A DNA stretch of 56,032 bases from the NCBI RefSeq assembly GCF_014305155.1, contig NZ_JACRUK010000022.1, positions 1 through 56,032 of the forward strand. Reading direction: 5' to 3'. The stretch comes from Flavobacterium muglaense (GTDB taxonomy: Bacteria > Bacteroidota > Bacteroidia > Flavobacteriales > Flavobacteriaceae). Made by a program: the position numbers and the translations under genes. Positions 7,892 to 14,946 of the stretch are shown one piece after another; the first letter of the stretch is position 1, and each line of letters begins with the position of its first letter. The notes below the pieces were generated by a model. It ran no database searches. It saw only the letters and a list, made by a program, of their open reading frames with translations, and had not been told where the DNA came from.

Positions 7892-8605
7892 TTAAGGTTC
7901 GATTTTGGATACAGCAGTTCCATACATAGCCTCTGCAGAAGGTTTGTTAGGATATAGTAATCCTTGGTGCTTTATTAAATTTTGTGTTTGAATAATGATA
8001 TTTGTTGAGTTAAATTGATTTTGATCAATATCTTCGTAATCAATTGAACGGCCATCTGAAAAATCCTTATATCGTTGCGAGTATTCTTTAATAACCGTTT
8101 GCTCTACATTGGTCGAAATCACTTTTACCAGTCCATAACCACCTCGCTCTCTATCGTGTTGTATCGAAACAAACAAAATATCATTTACATGTATTTCCTT
8201 TAGATTTTCTTTTCTAGCTAATGAGCTATTAGCACCATTGAATTTAACTTGGTATACCAAGAACAAGGCTAAGAAAACGAATGGGAGTATAAACATTAGT
8301 GCCAAATTTCGATATAGCTTTTTAAGTTCTTTTGGAGTTTTTAATTGTGCTAATTCTTGTTTGCTTAAAGTTTTTAAATCAGCATCCCATTCTTTTTTTG
8401 GAATTTCGGTATCACAATAGTCACAAATTAACGAAGCAATTTTATTAAAACCTCCTTTTCCTAGTAAATTAGAACGGTATAATTGACTAAATATCATATT
8501 CAAAGTACCTCTATTTTTGCAATACGGACAACTATGATCAGGAAGTGAGATCGATTTATGATGGTAAATATTAAAAGCTACTGATTTTTGTTTTAAAGTG
8601 CTCAT
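7892..8605 (-). CDS. zinc-ribbon membrane protein, module copy 1, first paralogue
   Basis: This is the first gene of the reverse-strand operon (237 residues). It is the most divergent member: it has YHHKSI in place of HHHKTI, a longer start, Cys at 26, 29, 61 and 64 (CPYCKNRG and CDYC), IPKKEW, a membrane segment at about residues 100-118 and the C-terminal landmarks VNDILFVSI, GLVKVIS and DIDQNQF. A perfect TAnnTTTG element for it lies at 8646-8653. The diverged first member argues that the duplication is not very recent. Function is unknown. Confidence 0.85.
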   Translation of the reverse strand: MSTLKQKSVAFNIYHHKSISLPDHSCPYCKNRGTLNMIFSQLYRSNLLGKGGFNKIASLICDYCDTEIPKKEWDADLKTLSKQELAQLKTPKELKKLYRNLALMFILPFVFLALFLVYQVKFNGANSSLARKENLKEIHVNDILFVSIQHDRERGGYGLVKVISTNVEQTVIKEYSQRYKDFSDGRSIDYEDIDQNQFNSTNIIIQTQNLIKHQGLLYPNKPSAEAMYGTAVSKIEP

Positions 8606-8645
8606 AGGTAAATGACTATTATTTTATACATGTTAAAAATCTTGT

Positions 8646-8653
8646 CAAATTTA
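8646..8653 (-). promoter_or_regulatory. -7 promoter element of the zinc-ribbon operon
   Basis: TAAATTTG on the reverse strand matches the Bacteroidota consensus TAnnTTTG, about 40 bases upstream of the operon's first start codon. No clear -33 TTG is present. Confidence 0.5.
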
Positions 8654-8686
8654 TTACAATTTTCTTTAACGTTTTCAGTTTTTTCT

Positions 8687-8694
8687 TATTTTTG
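8687..8694 (+). promoter_or_regulatory. -7 promoter element of the transglutaminase-like gene
   Basis: TATTTTTG matches TAnnTTTG and ends 17 bases before the start codon at 8712. It faces away from the reverse-strand operon, so the two units have separate, closely spaced divergent promoters. Confidence 0.5.
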
Positions 8695-8711
8695 ATATAA
8701 ATTTTAAAACA

Positions 8712-10724
8712 ATGAGCGAAACCATTATTGAAAATATATACCGTGTACAACAACCTGATGCTTGGGCTGTTAGTTTAACAGATGCACAAATAATAGAAAA
8801 ATGTCAAGAAACCCCTTTTTCAAGAGCCCAAAATGATGAGGGTAGAGATTATTGTTTTTTTATTGACAAAATATACCATACCACAGATTATTGCAATAGC
8901 GAATATGCTTTTCTAGCCTACACTCTAAATGAACCAGCAAACTTAGAAAAAGCATCAATTAATGAAATCATTGTTGAGGATAATGAAGTCTATCAAATTC
9001 ATCGCATCAGCGTATTGAGAGAAGGTGTTCTTATTGATAAAATACCTGATTTGCAAATCAAAGTTTTGGATGGAGAAAACCAAAGTGCTACAGGCGTACT
9101 GAATAATTTCAAGAAAATAAACATTACCGTTAAAGATTTACGTTTGTACGATATTTTAATTTTAGAAGACACTAAAGTAAAGACTTTTACTCCCGATGAA
9201 TTTTTACGTAGGGATTTTGCAAAGTATGTTTGGGTTGGTCCAGATGTGTATTGGGCTTATGGACATTATAAGTTTCAATTTATTAATGAACGTCAAAAAA
9301 CAGTAGCTTGCAAAAAACTCTATTTTAGAGATTCTTTTGGAACTATCATCACGCCAGAAGTGTTGTCTCTAGAGAAAGGAGATATATTTGTTTTTGAAGA
9401 AACGGAGTACATCAATCCCGTAGATTCTACTAGAGAGATTCACCCTTTTATCGACTTTGCTACAAAATCCGATTGGCATTCATTGTCTAATTATATGGTT
9501 CCAATTTATCAAGCGATTTATGACCACCAAAAATTAGAAAATTTTGCGCCTAACTTAATCGAAAAAATAGATGCTTTTACCGATTTAGAAGATAAACTAC
9601 GTTTTGCCATTGAGTACGTGCAAAACAACATTAACTACATTTACAATGCTTATGAAATGAACGGACATAAGCCGCAAGAACCTGCTAAAACCTTCGAAAA
9701 CAAACAAGGAGATTGTAAAGCGAAATCCGTTTTAATGAAAGTCGTTCTAGATTATATAGGAGTGGAAGCCGCGGTTGTATTAGTGAATTATAATACTGAT
9801 GTGTATCTCGCGCACTACTTTCCATCTTTACTTTCATTTAATCATGCCATTGTTAAAATAAAACACAAAAACGAGATTTATTTTGTTGATGCGACACAGC
9901 GAGATGAGTTTGGCTATTTAGAAAATAGAGGTGTTATTTTCTTCAAATATTATTTAGAAATAGGTGCTAATCAAGAACTTCAAAAAAGACCATCTTTTGA
10001 ATACAACTACTTTGCAATTGATGAAAAAGTAAACTTTACTGTTAAAAACAATATAGGCGACTTTTCTCTAACTACCATTTACAAAGGAAATCGGGCCAAC
10101 AATATGCGAAAATATTTCAAAAGCACTAACAAGCGCGAAATAATCGACAGTTGGAACAACTTTTTATACCATACAATGCATTATTCTAGTGATCGAAAAG
10201 GAACGGATGTGCGAACCATTTTTCCAAATGCAACCATCGACATTGTGAGCGACGATAAAAATGCCAATGAATTTACTATTTGTTACAAAGCAACCATTGA
10301 CAAGGCGTATTATGTAGATGGCAAAAACAATCGTTTTTTAATGTATTTTGATCGTACTTTAATCAAAGATAATGCGCGAGAATATACGCATAAAGATTTA
10401 TTGTATTGGCAAACATTTGAAAATGAACGATACGAAATAGCTTTATTTACCGATCTAACTATTGATCAAAAAGAAAGGTACACTGTGCAAGAAGCCAACA
10501 TCAACAATCGCTATTTTACGCACAAAACAACGAAACAAATTCAAAAAAACGGTGCGATCGTGACCATTGAGTCCAAACCTATTTCAAATATAGAAATTGA
10601 AAGCCAAGATTTTGAGGCTTATCGAATTGCGCATCATAACGTAGCTGACAGTAATTTTGGTTTAGGAATTGATATCGTTCAGCCTAGTGTTTTCAATTTC
10701 ATCAAGTCAAAAATAATGGGTTAA
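8712..10724 (+). CDS. DUF3857/transglutaminase-like protein without signal peptide
   Basis: The 670-residue product has an N-terminal region of DUF3857 type (about residues 40-260, including IHRISVLREGVLIDKIPD). A transglutaminase-like core follows with the triad in order: Cys335 in GDCKAKS, His378 in FNHAIVKI and Asp393 in YFVDATQ. The C-terminal 270 residues are beta-rich and unassigned. Proteins of this architecture are usually exported, but this one begins MSETIIENIYRVQQ with no signal peptide, suggesting a cytoplasmic protein or non-Sec export. It is divergent to the zinc-ribbon operon and 42 bases upstream of the small exported protein at 10767, probably one operon. It could act as a protease, amidase or crosslinker. 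Confidence 0.85.
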   Translation: MSETIIENIYRVQQPDAWAVSLTDAQIIEKCQETPFSRAQNDEGRDYCFFIDKIYHTTDYCNSEYAFLAYTLNEPANLEKASINEIIVEDNEVYQIHRISVLREGVLIDKIPDLQIKVLDGENQSATGVLNNFKKINITVKDLRLYDILILEDTKVKTFTPDEFLRRDFAKYVWVGPDVYWAYGHYKFQFINERQKTVACKKLYFRDSFGTIITPEVLSLEKGDIFVFEETEYINPVDSTREIHPFIDFATKSDWHSLSNYMVPIYQAIYDHQKLENFAPNLIEKIDAFTDLEDKLRFAIEYVQNNINYIYNAYEMNGHKPQEPAKTFENKQGDCKAKSVLMKVVLDYIGVEAAVVLVNYNTDVYLAHYFPSLLSFNHAIVKIKHKNEIYFVDATQRDEFGYLENRGVIFFKYYLEIGANQELQKRPSFEYNYFAIDEKVNFTVKNNIGDFSLTTIYKGNRANNMRKYFKSTNKREIIDSWNNFLYHTMHYSSDRKGTDVRTIFPNATIDIVSDDKNANEFTICYKATIDKAYYVDGKNNRFLMYFDRTLIKDNAREYTHKDLLYWQTFENERYEIALFTDLTIDQKERYTVQEANINNRYFTHKTTKQIQKNGAIVTIESKPISNIEIESQDFEAYRIAHHNVADSNFGLGIDIVQPSVFNFIKSKIMG

Positions 10725-10766
10725 CATACTTCTTGTATACTATTCCTAATACCAATAAAAAAAGCA

Positions 10767-11243
10767 ATGATCAAGCAACTAACAAAGATTGGATTACTAA
10801 TAGCAATCTTATTGTTTTCGATAAATTCGATTTATGGACAAGATGAGAAAAGTTTCAAACTCACTTTATATTCTCAATTTAACAATCAAAAAAGTGTACT
10901 AGACTTGACTTCTTTTGTATACACTATTGGCAAAGATCCCACTAATGGTGTAGCAAAACCACTTACCAACACAGAAAATATTTTCCTGTCACTATCTGGT
11001 GCTATGCCGGTAGATTATGCTTGCTTAAAAATGTTTGAAACAAAGACACAAAGCATAAATGGTTTTATCGAAATTGTTGACCTTAGCGGAAAATTACCCA
11101 CTCGGAAAATAGAATTCAATAACGCTACCTACTTTTTGACAGAAAGTTTCTCGGCAGTATCCTATGGAGACATCTCTAATTTCTCTTTAAATATTTACAC
11201 TACAGATCTTGTTATTGACGGGATTTCTATATTTAAAAACTAA
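10767..11243 (+). CDS. secreted small protein, possibly TssD/Hcp-like
   Basis: The 158-residue product has a Sec signal peptide (hydrophobic residues about 8-22, ending YGQDEK). The mature part resembles by eye the Bacteroidota TssD (Hcp) tube-protein pattern: an N-terminal FKLTLYS strand, FVYTIGKDPTNGVAKP, a strand-helix NIFLSLSG...CLKMF, then NGFIEIVD...RKIEFNNATYF and a final strand pair ending DLVIDGISI. TssD proteins do not normally carry Sec signals, so either the resemblance is a convergent beta-barrel or this is a repurposed relative. No other type VI gene is present in the window. It is likely cotranscribed with the transglutaminase-like gene. Confidence 0.6.
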   Translation: MIKQLTKIGLLIAILLFSINSIYGQDEKSFKLTLYSQFNNQKSVLDLTSFVYTIGKDPTNGVAKPLTNTENIFLSLSGAMPVDYACLKMFETKTQSINGFIEIVDLSGKLPTRKIEFNNATYFLTESFSAVSYGDISNFSLNIYTTDLVIDGISIFKN

Positions 11244-11277
11244 TTTTTGATCCATTTGGAAGCACCAAAAAAAACAA

Positions 11278-12162
11278 TTAAAAGGTACAACTACTCCTTT
11301 TTAACAGAATATATTCACCCTCATTTTTAAATTCTCGAATGGATTTTCCGGAATATTTTTTAAAGGTTTTAGATAAGTGGCTAACATCTGTAAAACCAAG
11401 ATCATCAGCGATTTCTGTTAAAGTAAAATTTGAATTCAGTAAACGAATTTCAACCAACTTCAATTTGGCTTTAATGATGTATTCGCGTAACGGAATGTTG
11501 ACTTGTTTTCTGAAAAATTCACTCACATAAGTGGGTGACATTGCAAAAATATTGGCAAGATTTTCAATTTTAATAAGTTCTGGCTTGTCTATATGCTCAT
11601 TAATATAAGTAAGCATTTTTGTGATTCTCTCGTCATTATTAGACGATGGCAACTCGTTAAAACTTCCCTTTTTAATATTACGAATGAGAATCTCAAGCAC
11701 ACTCATCATCAAACTCACAATAAAACTAATTGATTCTTCGCCATAATTATGTGATTCTTGTAAAATCATAGCAATTAAACGTTCTAAATGCTGACGATCT
11801 AAATCATTCTTAATAATATCACCAGGCATCTGATTGTAATTGGATAAAATATAGGAAGCTTCTTTGAACCATTCGTTTCTATCAATGGCAAAGCGATTGG
11901 TACTTTTAAAAATAGAATCGGTAAATTTTAAAAAAACAAATTTAGAAGGCGTTTTGATATCAAATGAATGACACTTTAATGGTGGTAGCAAAAAAATACT
12001 TCCTGAACTATATGAATAATGATTGTAATTGATGCATTGCGTTCCTTCACCAGATTTCACAAAAACTAATTCAAAAAAATTGTTTTTAACGGGTCGTTGT
12101 TTCCAATCTGTTAATTCTAATTCTTGTATTTCAAAAGGTTTATAAGTCTCTAATACTTGCAT
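11278..12162 (-). CDS. AraC-family transcriptional regulator
   Basis: The ATG at 12162 (MQVLETYKPF) is chosen because the further in-frame start is only a TTG that overlaps a perfect -7 promoter box (TATTTTTG, 12181-12188). The 294-residue product has an N-terminal cupin-type sensor domain (about residues 10-110, with FFELVFVKSGEGTQ and SGSIFLLPP) and a C-terminal double helix-turn-helix of AraC/XylS type (from about residue 185: IENLANIFAMSPTYVSEFFRK and TEIADDLGFTDVSHLSKTFKK). It is divergent to the 12326 gene and is the obvious candidate regulator of the shared upstream block at 12226 and 14836. The inducer is unknown. Confidence 0.93.
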   Translation of the reverse strand: MQVLETYKPFEIQELELTDWKQRPVKNNFFELVFVKSGEGTQCINYNHYSYSSGSIFLLPPLKCHSFDIKTPSKFVFLKFTDSIFKSTNRFAIDRNEWFKEASYILSNYNQMPGDIIKNDLDRQHLERLIAMILQESHNYGEESISFIVSLMMSVLEILIRNIKKGSFNELPSSNNDERITKMLTYINEHIDKPELIKIENLANIFAMSPTYVSEFFRKQVNIPLREYIIKAKLKLVEIRLLNSNFTLTEIADDLGFTDVSHLSKTFKKYSGKSIREFKNEGEYILLKRSSCTF

Positions 12163-12180
12163 TGTAATGTTATTTTGATA

Positions 12181-12188
12181 CAAAAATA
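12181..12188 (-). promoter_or_regulatory. -7 promoter element of the AraC gene
   Basis: TATTTTTG on the reverse strand is a perfect TAnnTTTG match. It ends 18 bases before the ATG at 12162, which decides the start codon and gives a very short leader. Confidence 0.6.
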
Positions 12189-12225
12189 GTTTTTTTCATC
12201 CAATAAAAGGCTATACAAATGACAC

Positions 12226-12294
12226 AAACCTTTAAATGTACATAAACACCCTTTTTTATTACCTCGTTGACTAAAAGTAACCATTATATCTTTG
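12226..12294 (+). promoter_or_regulatory. promoter with conserved AraC-type operator block, copy A
   Basis: A 39-base block (12226-12264) matches 34 of 39 bases of the block at 14836-14874. It contains two ACC(C)TTT elements about 20 bases apart, a two-turn spacing usual for AraC-family half-sites. Exactly 22 bases downstream is TATCTTTG (12287-12294), with a TTG at 12267-12269 at 17-base spacing, a good Bacteroidota promoter. The block overlaps and precedes the -33 region, as expected for an activator. Confidence 0.7.
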
Positions 12295-12325
12295 CATCAT
12301 CATTTAAACAACTCATACAAACGCG

Positions 12326-13387
12326 ATGAAAAAAAATGCAACAAAAATAGTTTTATTATCGGCAATGATTGCTATTACTATACTTAGTAGAGGGGCTGAA
12401 AGCCAAAAAAAAGTAACTTTAATCAATATAAAAGATACAATTGCTAAAGTACCAACTGCTCAAACAGTTTTTACTAGCGCAGTAGTACGACCAGGAAACA
12501 TGACTATCACAAAAAGTGGACGGATGTTTGTTACTATGAATCCGCTCATGGCTCCAGTTACCAAAGTATTCGAAATAAAAAAAGACGGCAAAACAGTAGC
12601 TTATCCAAATGAAAAATATGCCACAGGCGACGTTTCTGTCATTAAGGCTATTATTGCCATTCGAGCAGACAGCAAAGACAACCTTTGGCTATTAGATATG
12701 GGAGAAAAACAATTTATTATTTGGAATACAAAAACTGAGAAACTAGTAAAAACTATCCAAATTCCATCCAATGTAATTGAATCTACCAGTTTTTTGCAAG
12801 ATTTTGTAATTGACGAAAAAAACAATCGTTTGATTATTGCAGATATGACACAAGGAGATTTAAAAAGTGCTCCGATTCCGGCCTTTATTGTTATTGACAC
12901 TAAAACGGGAAGTGCTAGCAGAATGGCCAAAAGTCACTCATCAATGATGCCGGACTTTGAAGGTGGTTTTGGATTGAATCCGATCGCAATTGATCCAAGT
13001 TTTAAATGGGTTTATTTTGGTGCACTTCATGGTAAAAAAGTATATCGAGTTCCTGCAAATAGTTTTGACAGTGACGAAAAGCTAATTCAAGATATTGAAG
13101 AATATACTCCAAAATCATATTCTGACGGAATTGCAGTGGACGAAAAAGAAAATGTATATGTAACTAACATAGAAGAGCAAGCAATTGGCCTAACAAATAA
13201 AAAAGAAGGTTTTAAAAACATTGCACTTTTGCCAAAAGGACAAACTTGGCCTGATGGACTTCATATTGCCAATGATGGTTTTATCTACAGCACCGTAGAT
13301 CAATTAAACAGAACAGCTGCTTTAAATAATGGAAAAGACGAAAGCACAGCTCCATTCTTGATTATTAAAACAGAACTGATAAAATAA
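12326..13387 (+). CDS. royal-jelly/yellow-type propeller protein, paralogue 1
   Basis: The 353-residue product has a Sec-type signal (about residues 8-26) and a six-bladed propeller of the major royal jelly protein/yellow family, related to the SMP-30-like fold. Landmarks are DSKDNLWLLDMGE, IADMTQGDLKSAPIPAFIVID, YFGALHGKKVYRVP, SDGIAVDEKENVYVTN and WPDGLHIANDGFIYSTVDQLNR. Insect members bind small amines or act on dopachrome; bacterial members have no established reaction. It is divergent to an AraC regulator and followed 41 bases later by an ABM monooxygenase gene, probably one operon. A second paralogue lies at 16591-17697. Confidence 0.88.
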   Translation: MKKNATKIVLLSAMIAITILSRGAESQKKVTLINIKDTIAKVPTAQTVFTSAVVRPGNMTITKSGRMFVTMNPLMAPVTKVFEIKKDGKTVAYPNEKYATGDVSVIKAIIAIRADSKDNLWLLDMGEKQFIIWNTKTEKLVKTIQIPSNVIESTSFLQDFVIDEKNNRLIIADMTQGDLKSAPIPAFIVIDTKTGSASRMAKSHSSMMPDFEGGFGLNPIAIDPSFKWVYFGALHGKKVYRVPANSFDSDEKLIQDIEEYTPKSYSDGIAVDEKENVYVTNIEEQAIGLTNKKEGFKNIALLPKGQTWPDGLHIANDGFIYSTVDQLNRTAALNNGKDESTAPFLIIKTELIK

Positions 13388-13428
13388 AGTATTCACAAAA
13401 ATAATTTCACACTTAAAAACAAATTATT

Positions 13429-13722
13429 ATGAGCAATCAATTGACTATCGTAGCTAGAATTTTAGCAAAAGAAGAAAAAAGAGATTTAGTAAAAGCCGAA
13501 CTACTAAAGCTAATAGATTTTACTAGAACCGAAAAAGGCTGTATTAATTATGATCTGCATCAAGACAATAAAGATCCCAATTTATTTTTATTTTATGAAA
13601 ACTGGGAAAGCTATGAACTTTGGCAAATACATATGGGGAACCAACATCTAGCTGATTATTTGAAGGCTACTGAAGGAGCTGTAGTAGAATTTATTGTACA
13701 CGAAATGACAAATATATCTTAA
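13429..13722 (+). CDS. ABM-family (YgiN-like) putative quinol monooxygenase
   Basis: The 97-residue product is a single ABM domain (dimeric ferredoxin-like barrel) with characteristic features: TIVARILAKEEKRDLVKAEL, TRTEKGCINYDLHQD, LFLFYENWESYELWQIH and a C-terminal VEFIVHEM. Members such as YgiN oxidise quinols or aromatic substrates without a cofactor. It lacks a signal peptide and is therefore cytoplasmic, unlike the exported ABM-like protein at 875. It is the second gene after the propeller gene and ends 12 bases before a strong terminator at 13735. Confidence 0.9.
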   Translation: MSNQLTIVARILAKEEKRDLVKAELLKLIDFTRTEKGCINYDLHQDNKDPNLFLFYENWESYELWQIHMGNQHLADYLKATEGAVVEFIVHEMTNIS

Positions 13723-13734
13723 TCACTATCTCTG

Positions 13735-13773
13735 AAAGCGCACTTTAAATAAAAATAGAGTGCGCTTTTTTTT
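13735..13773. terminator. bidirectional intrinsic terminator
   Basis: AAAGCGCACT pairs perfectly with AGTGCGCTTT, followed by an eight-T run. The same structure would also serve the possible reverse-strand reading frame that stops at 13772. Confidence 0.88.
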
Positions 13774-13948
13774 ACTTAATTTTAAAAGGTAACATCATAT
13801 CCTTAGCATTATCCAATATGATGTAATTAGGAACGAAAGCACCCGATTTCAGATTACTAGATAATTTGATAGCTGGTGAACAAGTTTCTGATGTACAGCA
13901 CCCAAGTATGGGTTGTATTATCAAAATGGGAATTATAAAAATTAAAAA
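13772..13948 (-). CDS. possible short reverse-strand reading frame or gene remnant
   Basis: A reverse-strand frame is open for 59 codons and ends at a TAA at 13772. It reads from a hydrophobic stretch (IFIIPILIIQPILGCC) into a tail with SETCSP and ends VPNYIILDNAKDMM then LPFKIK. This looks like a small lipoprotein. There is no ATG in frame: the only start is TTG at 13924. An ATG in another frame at 13952 would join if one T of the T-run near 13935-13945 were absent. It ends exactly at the bidirectional terminator and overlaps the promoter region of the OpuAC-type gene. It may be a real small gene, a remnant or chance. Confidence 0.3.
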   Translation of the reverse strand, partial: FLIFIIPILIIQPILGCCTSETCSPAIKLSSNLKSGAFVPNYIILDNAKDMMLPFKIK

Positions 13949-13950
13949 TC

Positions 13951-14725
13951 ATGTCAAAAAAAATAACAATTGGGGTTACTGATCTTTCGTTTCATCATAT
14001 TGCAGCATCATTGGTAACCAACACGCTCCAAGAAATGGGATTTGAAGTGGAAAGAATCTACTCAACGCACGAAGAAAATTTCAAAAAACTAAAAGAAGGA
14101 ACTACAGACATGCTCGCTTCGGCCTGGTTACCATCGAGTCATGGCGGCTACAAAGCGGAGGTAGAGAAAACTGTTCCTCTTATAGAATTAGGACTGCATT
14201 ACGAACCTTATGCATTATGGGGTGTTCCTGATTATGTACCGGCCGAAATTGTTTCTGAAATTTCCGATCTTTTGAAACCAGAAGTCGTCAAAAACATGAA
14301 TTCTGATATTCAAGGAATTAATCCTGGTGCCGGAATTACACGTTTTTCGATAAAGATGATGTATGAATATGGACTTAGCGAAGCAGGGTATAAATTTAAC
14401 ACAGGATCTGAAAAGGATTGTTTTAGTGCTTTTAAAAAGGCTGTTGCCAATAAAGAATGGGTTATTGTACCTTTAGCCGCAATTTTTGCATTACAAATAC
14501 AAAATTCGAGAATTAAAAGAACCTAAGGGCCTTTTAGGGGTCGTCGATAAAGCGGTTTTACTTTTAAGAGAAGACAAGAAGCAACTTTTCAGCCAACAGC
14601 AACTAGAAAAGCTTGATGGATTGCATTTTTCTAATGAAATCATTGCCGAACTGGATTTCCAAGTTTCTAAGCAAGCTAAAAACAAGGATGAAGTGACCAA
14701 AAACTGGCTAAAAGCACATTCTTAA
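13951..14725 (+). pseudogene. frameshifted glycine-betaine/OpuAC-type substrate-binding protein
   Basis: The first part (13951 to about 14475) encodes an OpuAC-type binding domain without a signal peptide: KITIGVTDLSFHHIAASL, TDMLASAWLPSSHGGY and GINPGAGITRFS. The frame then runs into 15 unrelated residues and a stop at 14524. The natural continuation lies in another frame up to 14725 (RELKEPKGLLGVVDKAVLLL). At 14470-14482 the sequence CCTTTA/GCCGCAA would read PLWQPQFLH if five bases were restored, matching the conserved WVIVPLW motif, so a 5-base deletion is the likely lesion. No ABC permease or ATPase is adjacent. In this family members without transporters may sense small amines. Confidence 0.85.
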
Positions 14726-14835
14726 TCTATATTTTGTATATATCAAGGTTATTTACGATTTTTAACGGACGTTTAAGAGTGTTTTTTCTTAAAAACTAAC
14801 GTTTAGTTCTTCTATTTAAAGCAAAAAAGACTCAT

Positions 14836-14904
14836 AAACCTTTAAACATACATAAATACCCTTTTATAATACCTTAAATAAAGAGTATTGCTTCCGTATC
14901 TTCG
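14836..14904 (+). promoter_or_regulatory. promoter with conserved AraC-type operator block, copy B
   Basis: The 39-base block at 14836-14874 is nearly identical to copy A and stands at the same 22-base distance from a -7 box (TATCTTCG, 14897-14904). Conservation continues without gaps past the -7 box (GCATnATnATTnAAA). It drives the MDR dehydrogenase gene at 14947. Confidence 0.65.
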
Positions 14905-14946
14905 CATTATAATTAAAACGAAATAAAAATTTAAATATATACTATT

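Noticed and set aside
10767..11243. Calling a type VI secretion system from the TssD-like protein.
   Set aside because: Only one weakly similar, Sec-exported protein is present and no sheath, baseplate or ClpV gene occurs in the window.
14745..14820. Short inverted repeats after the frameshifted OpuAC-type gene (AACTAA/TTAGTT and TTTAAGA/TCTTAAA).
   Set aside because: Stems are only 6-7 AT pairs and no T-run follows, so a terminator or operator call is not supported.
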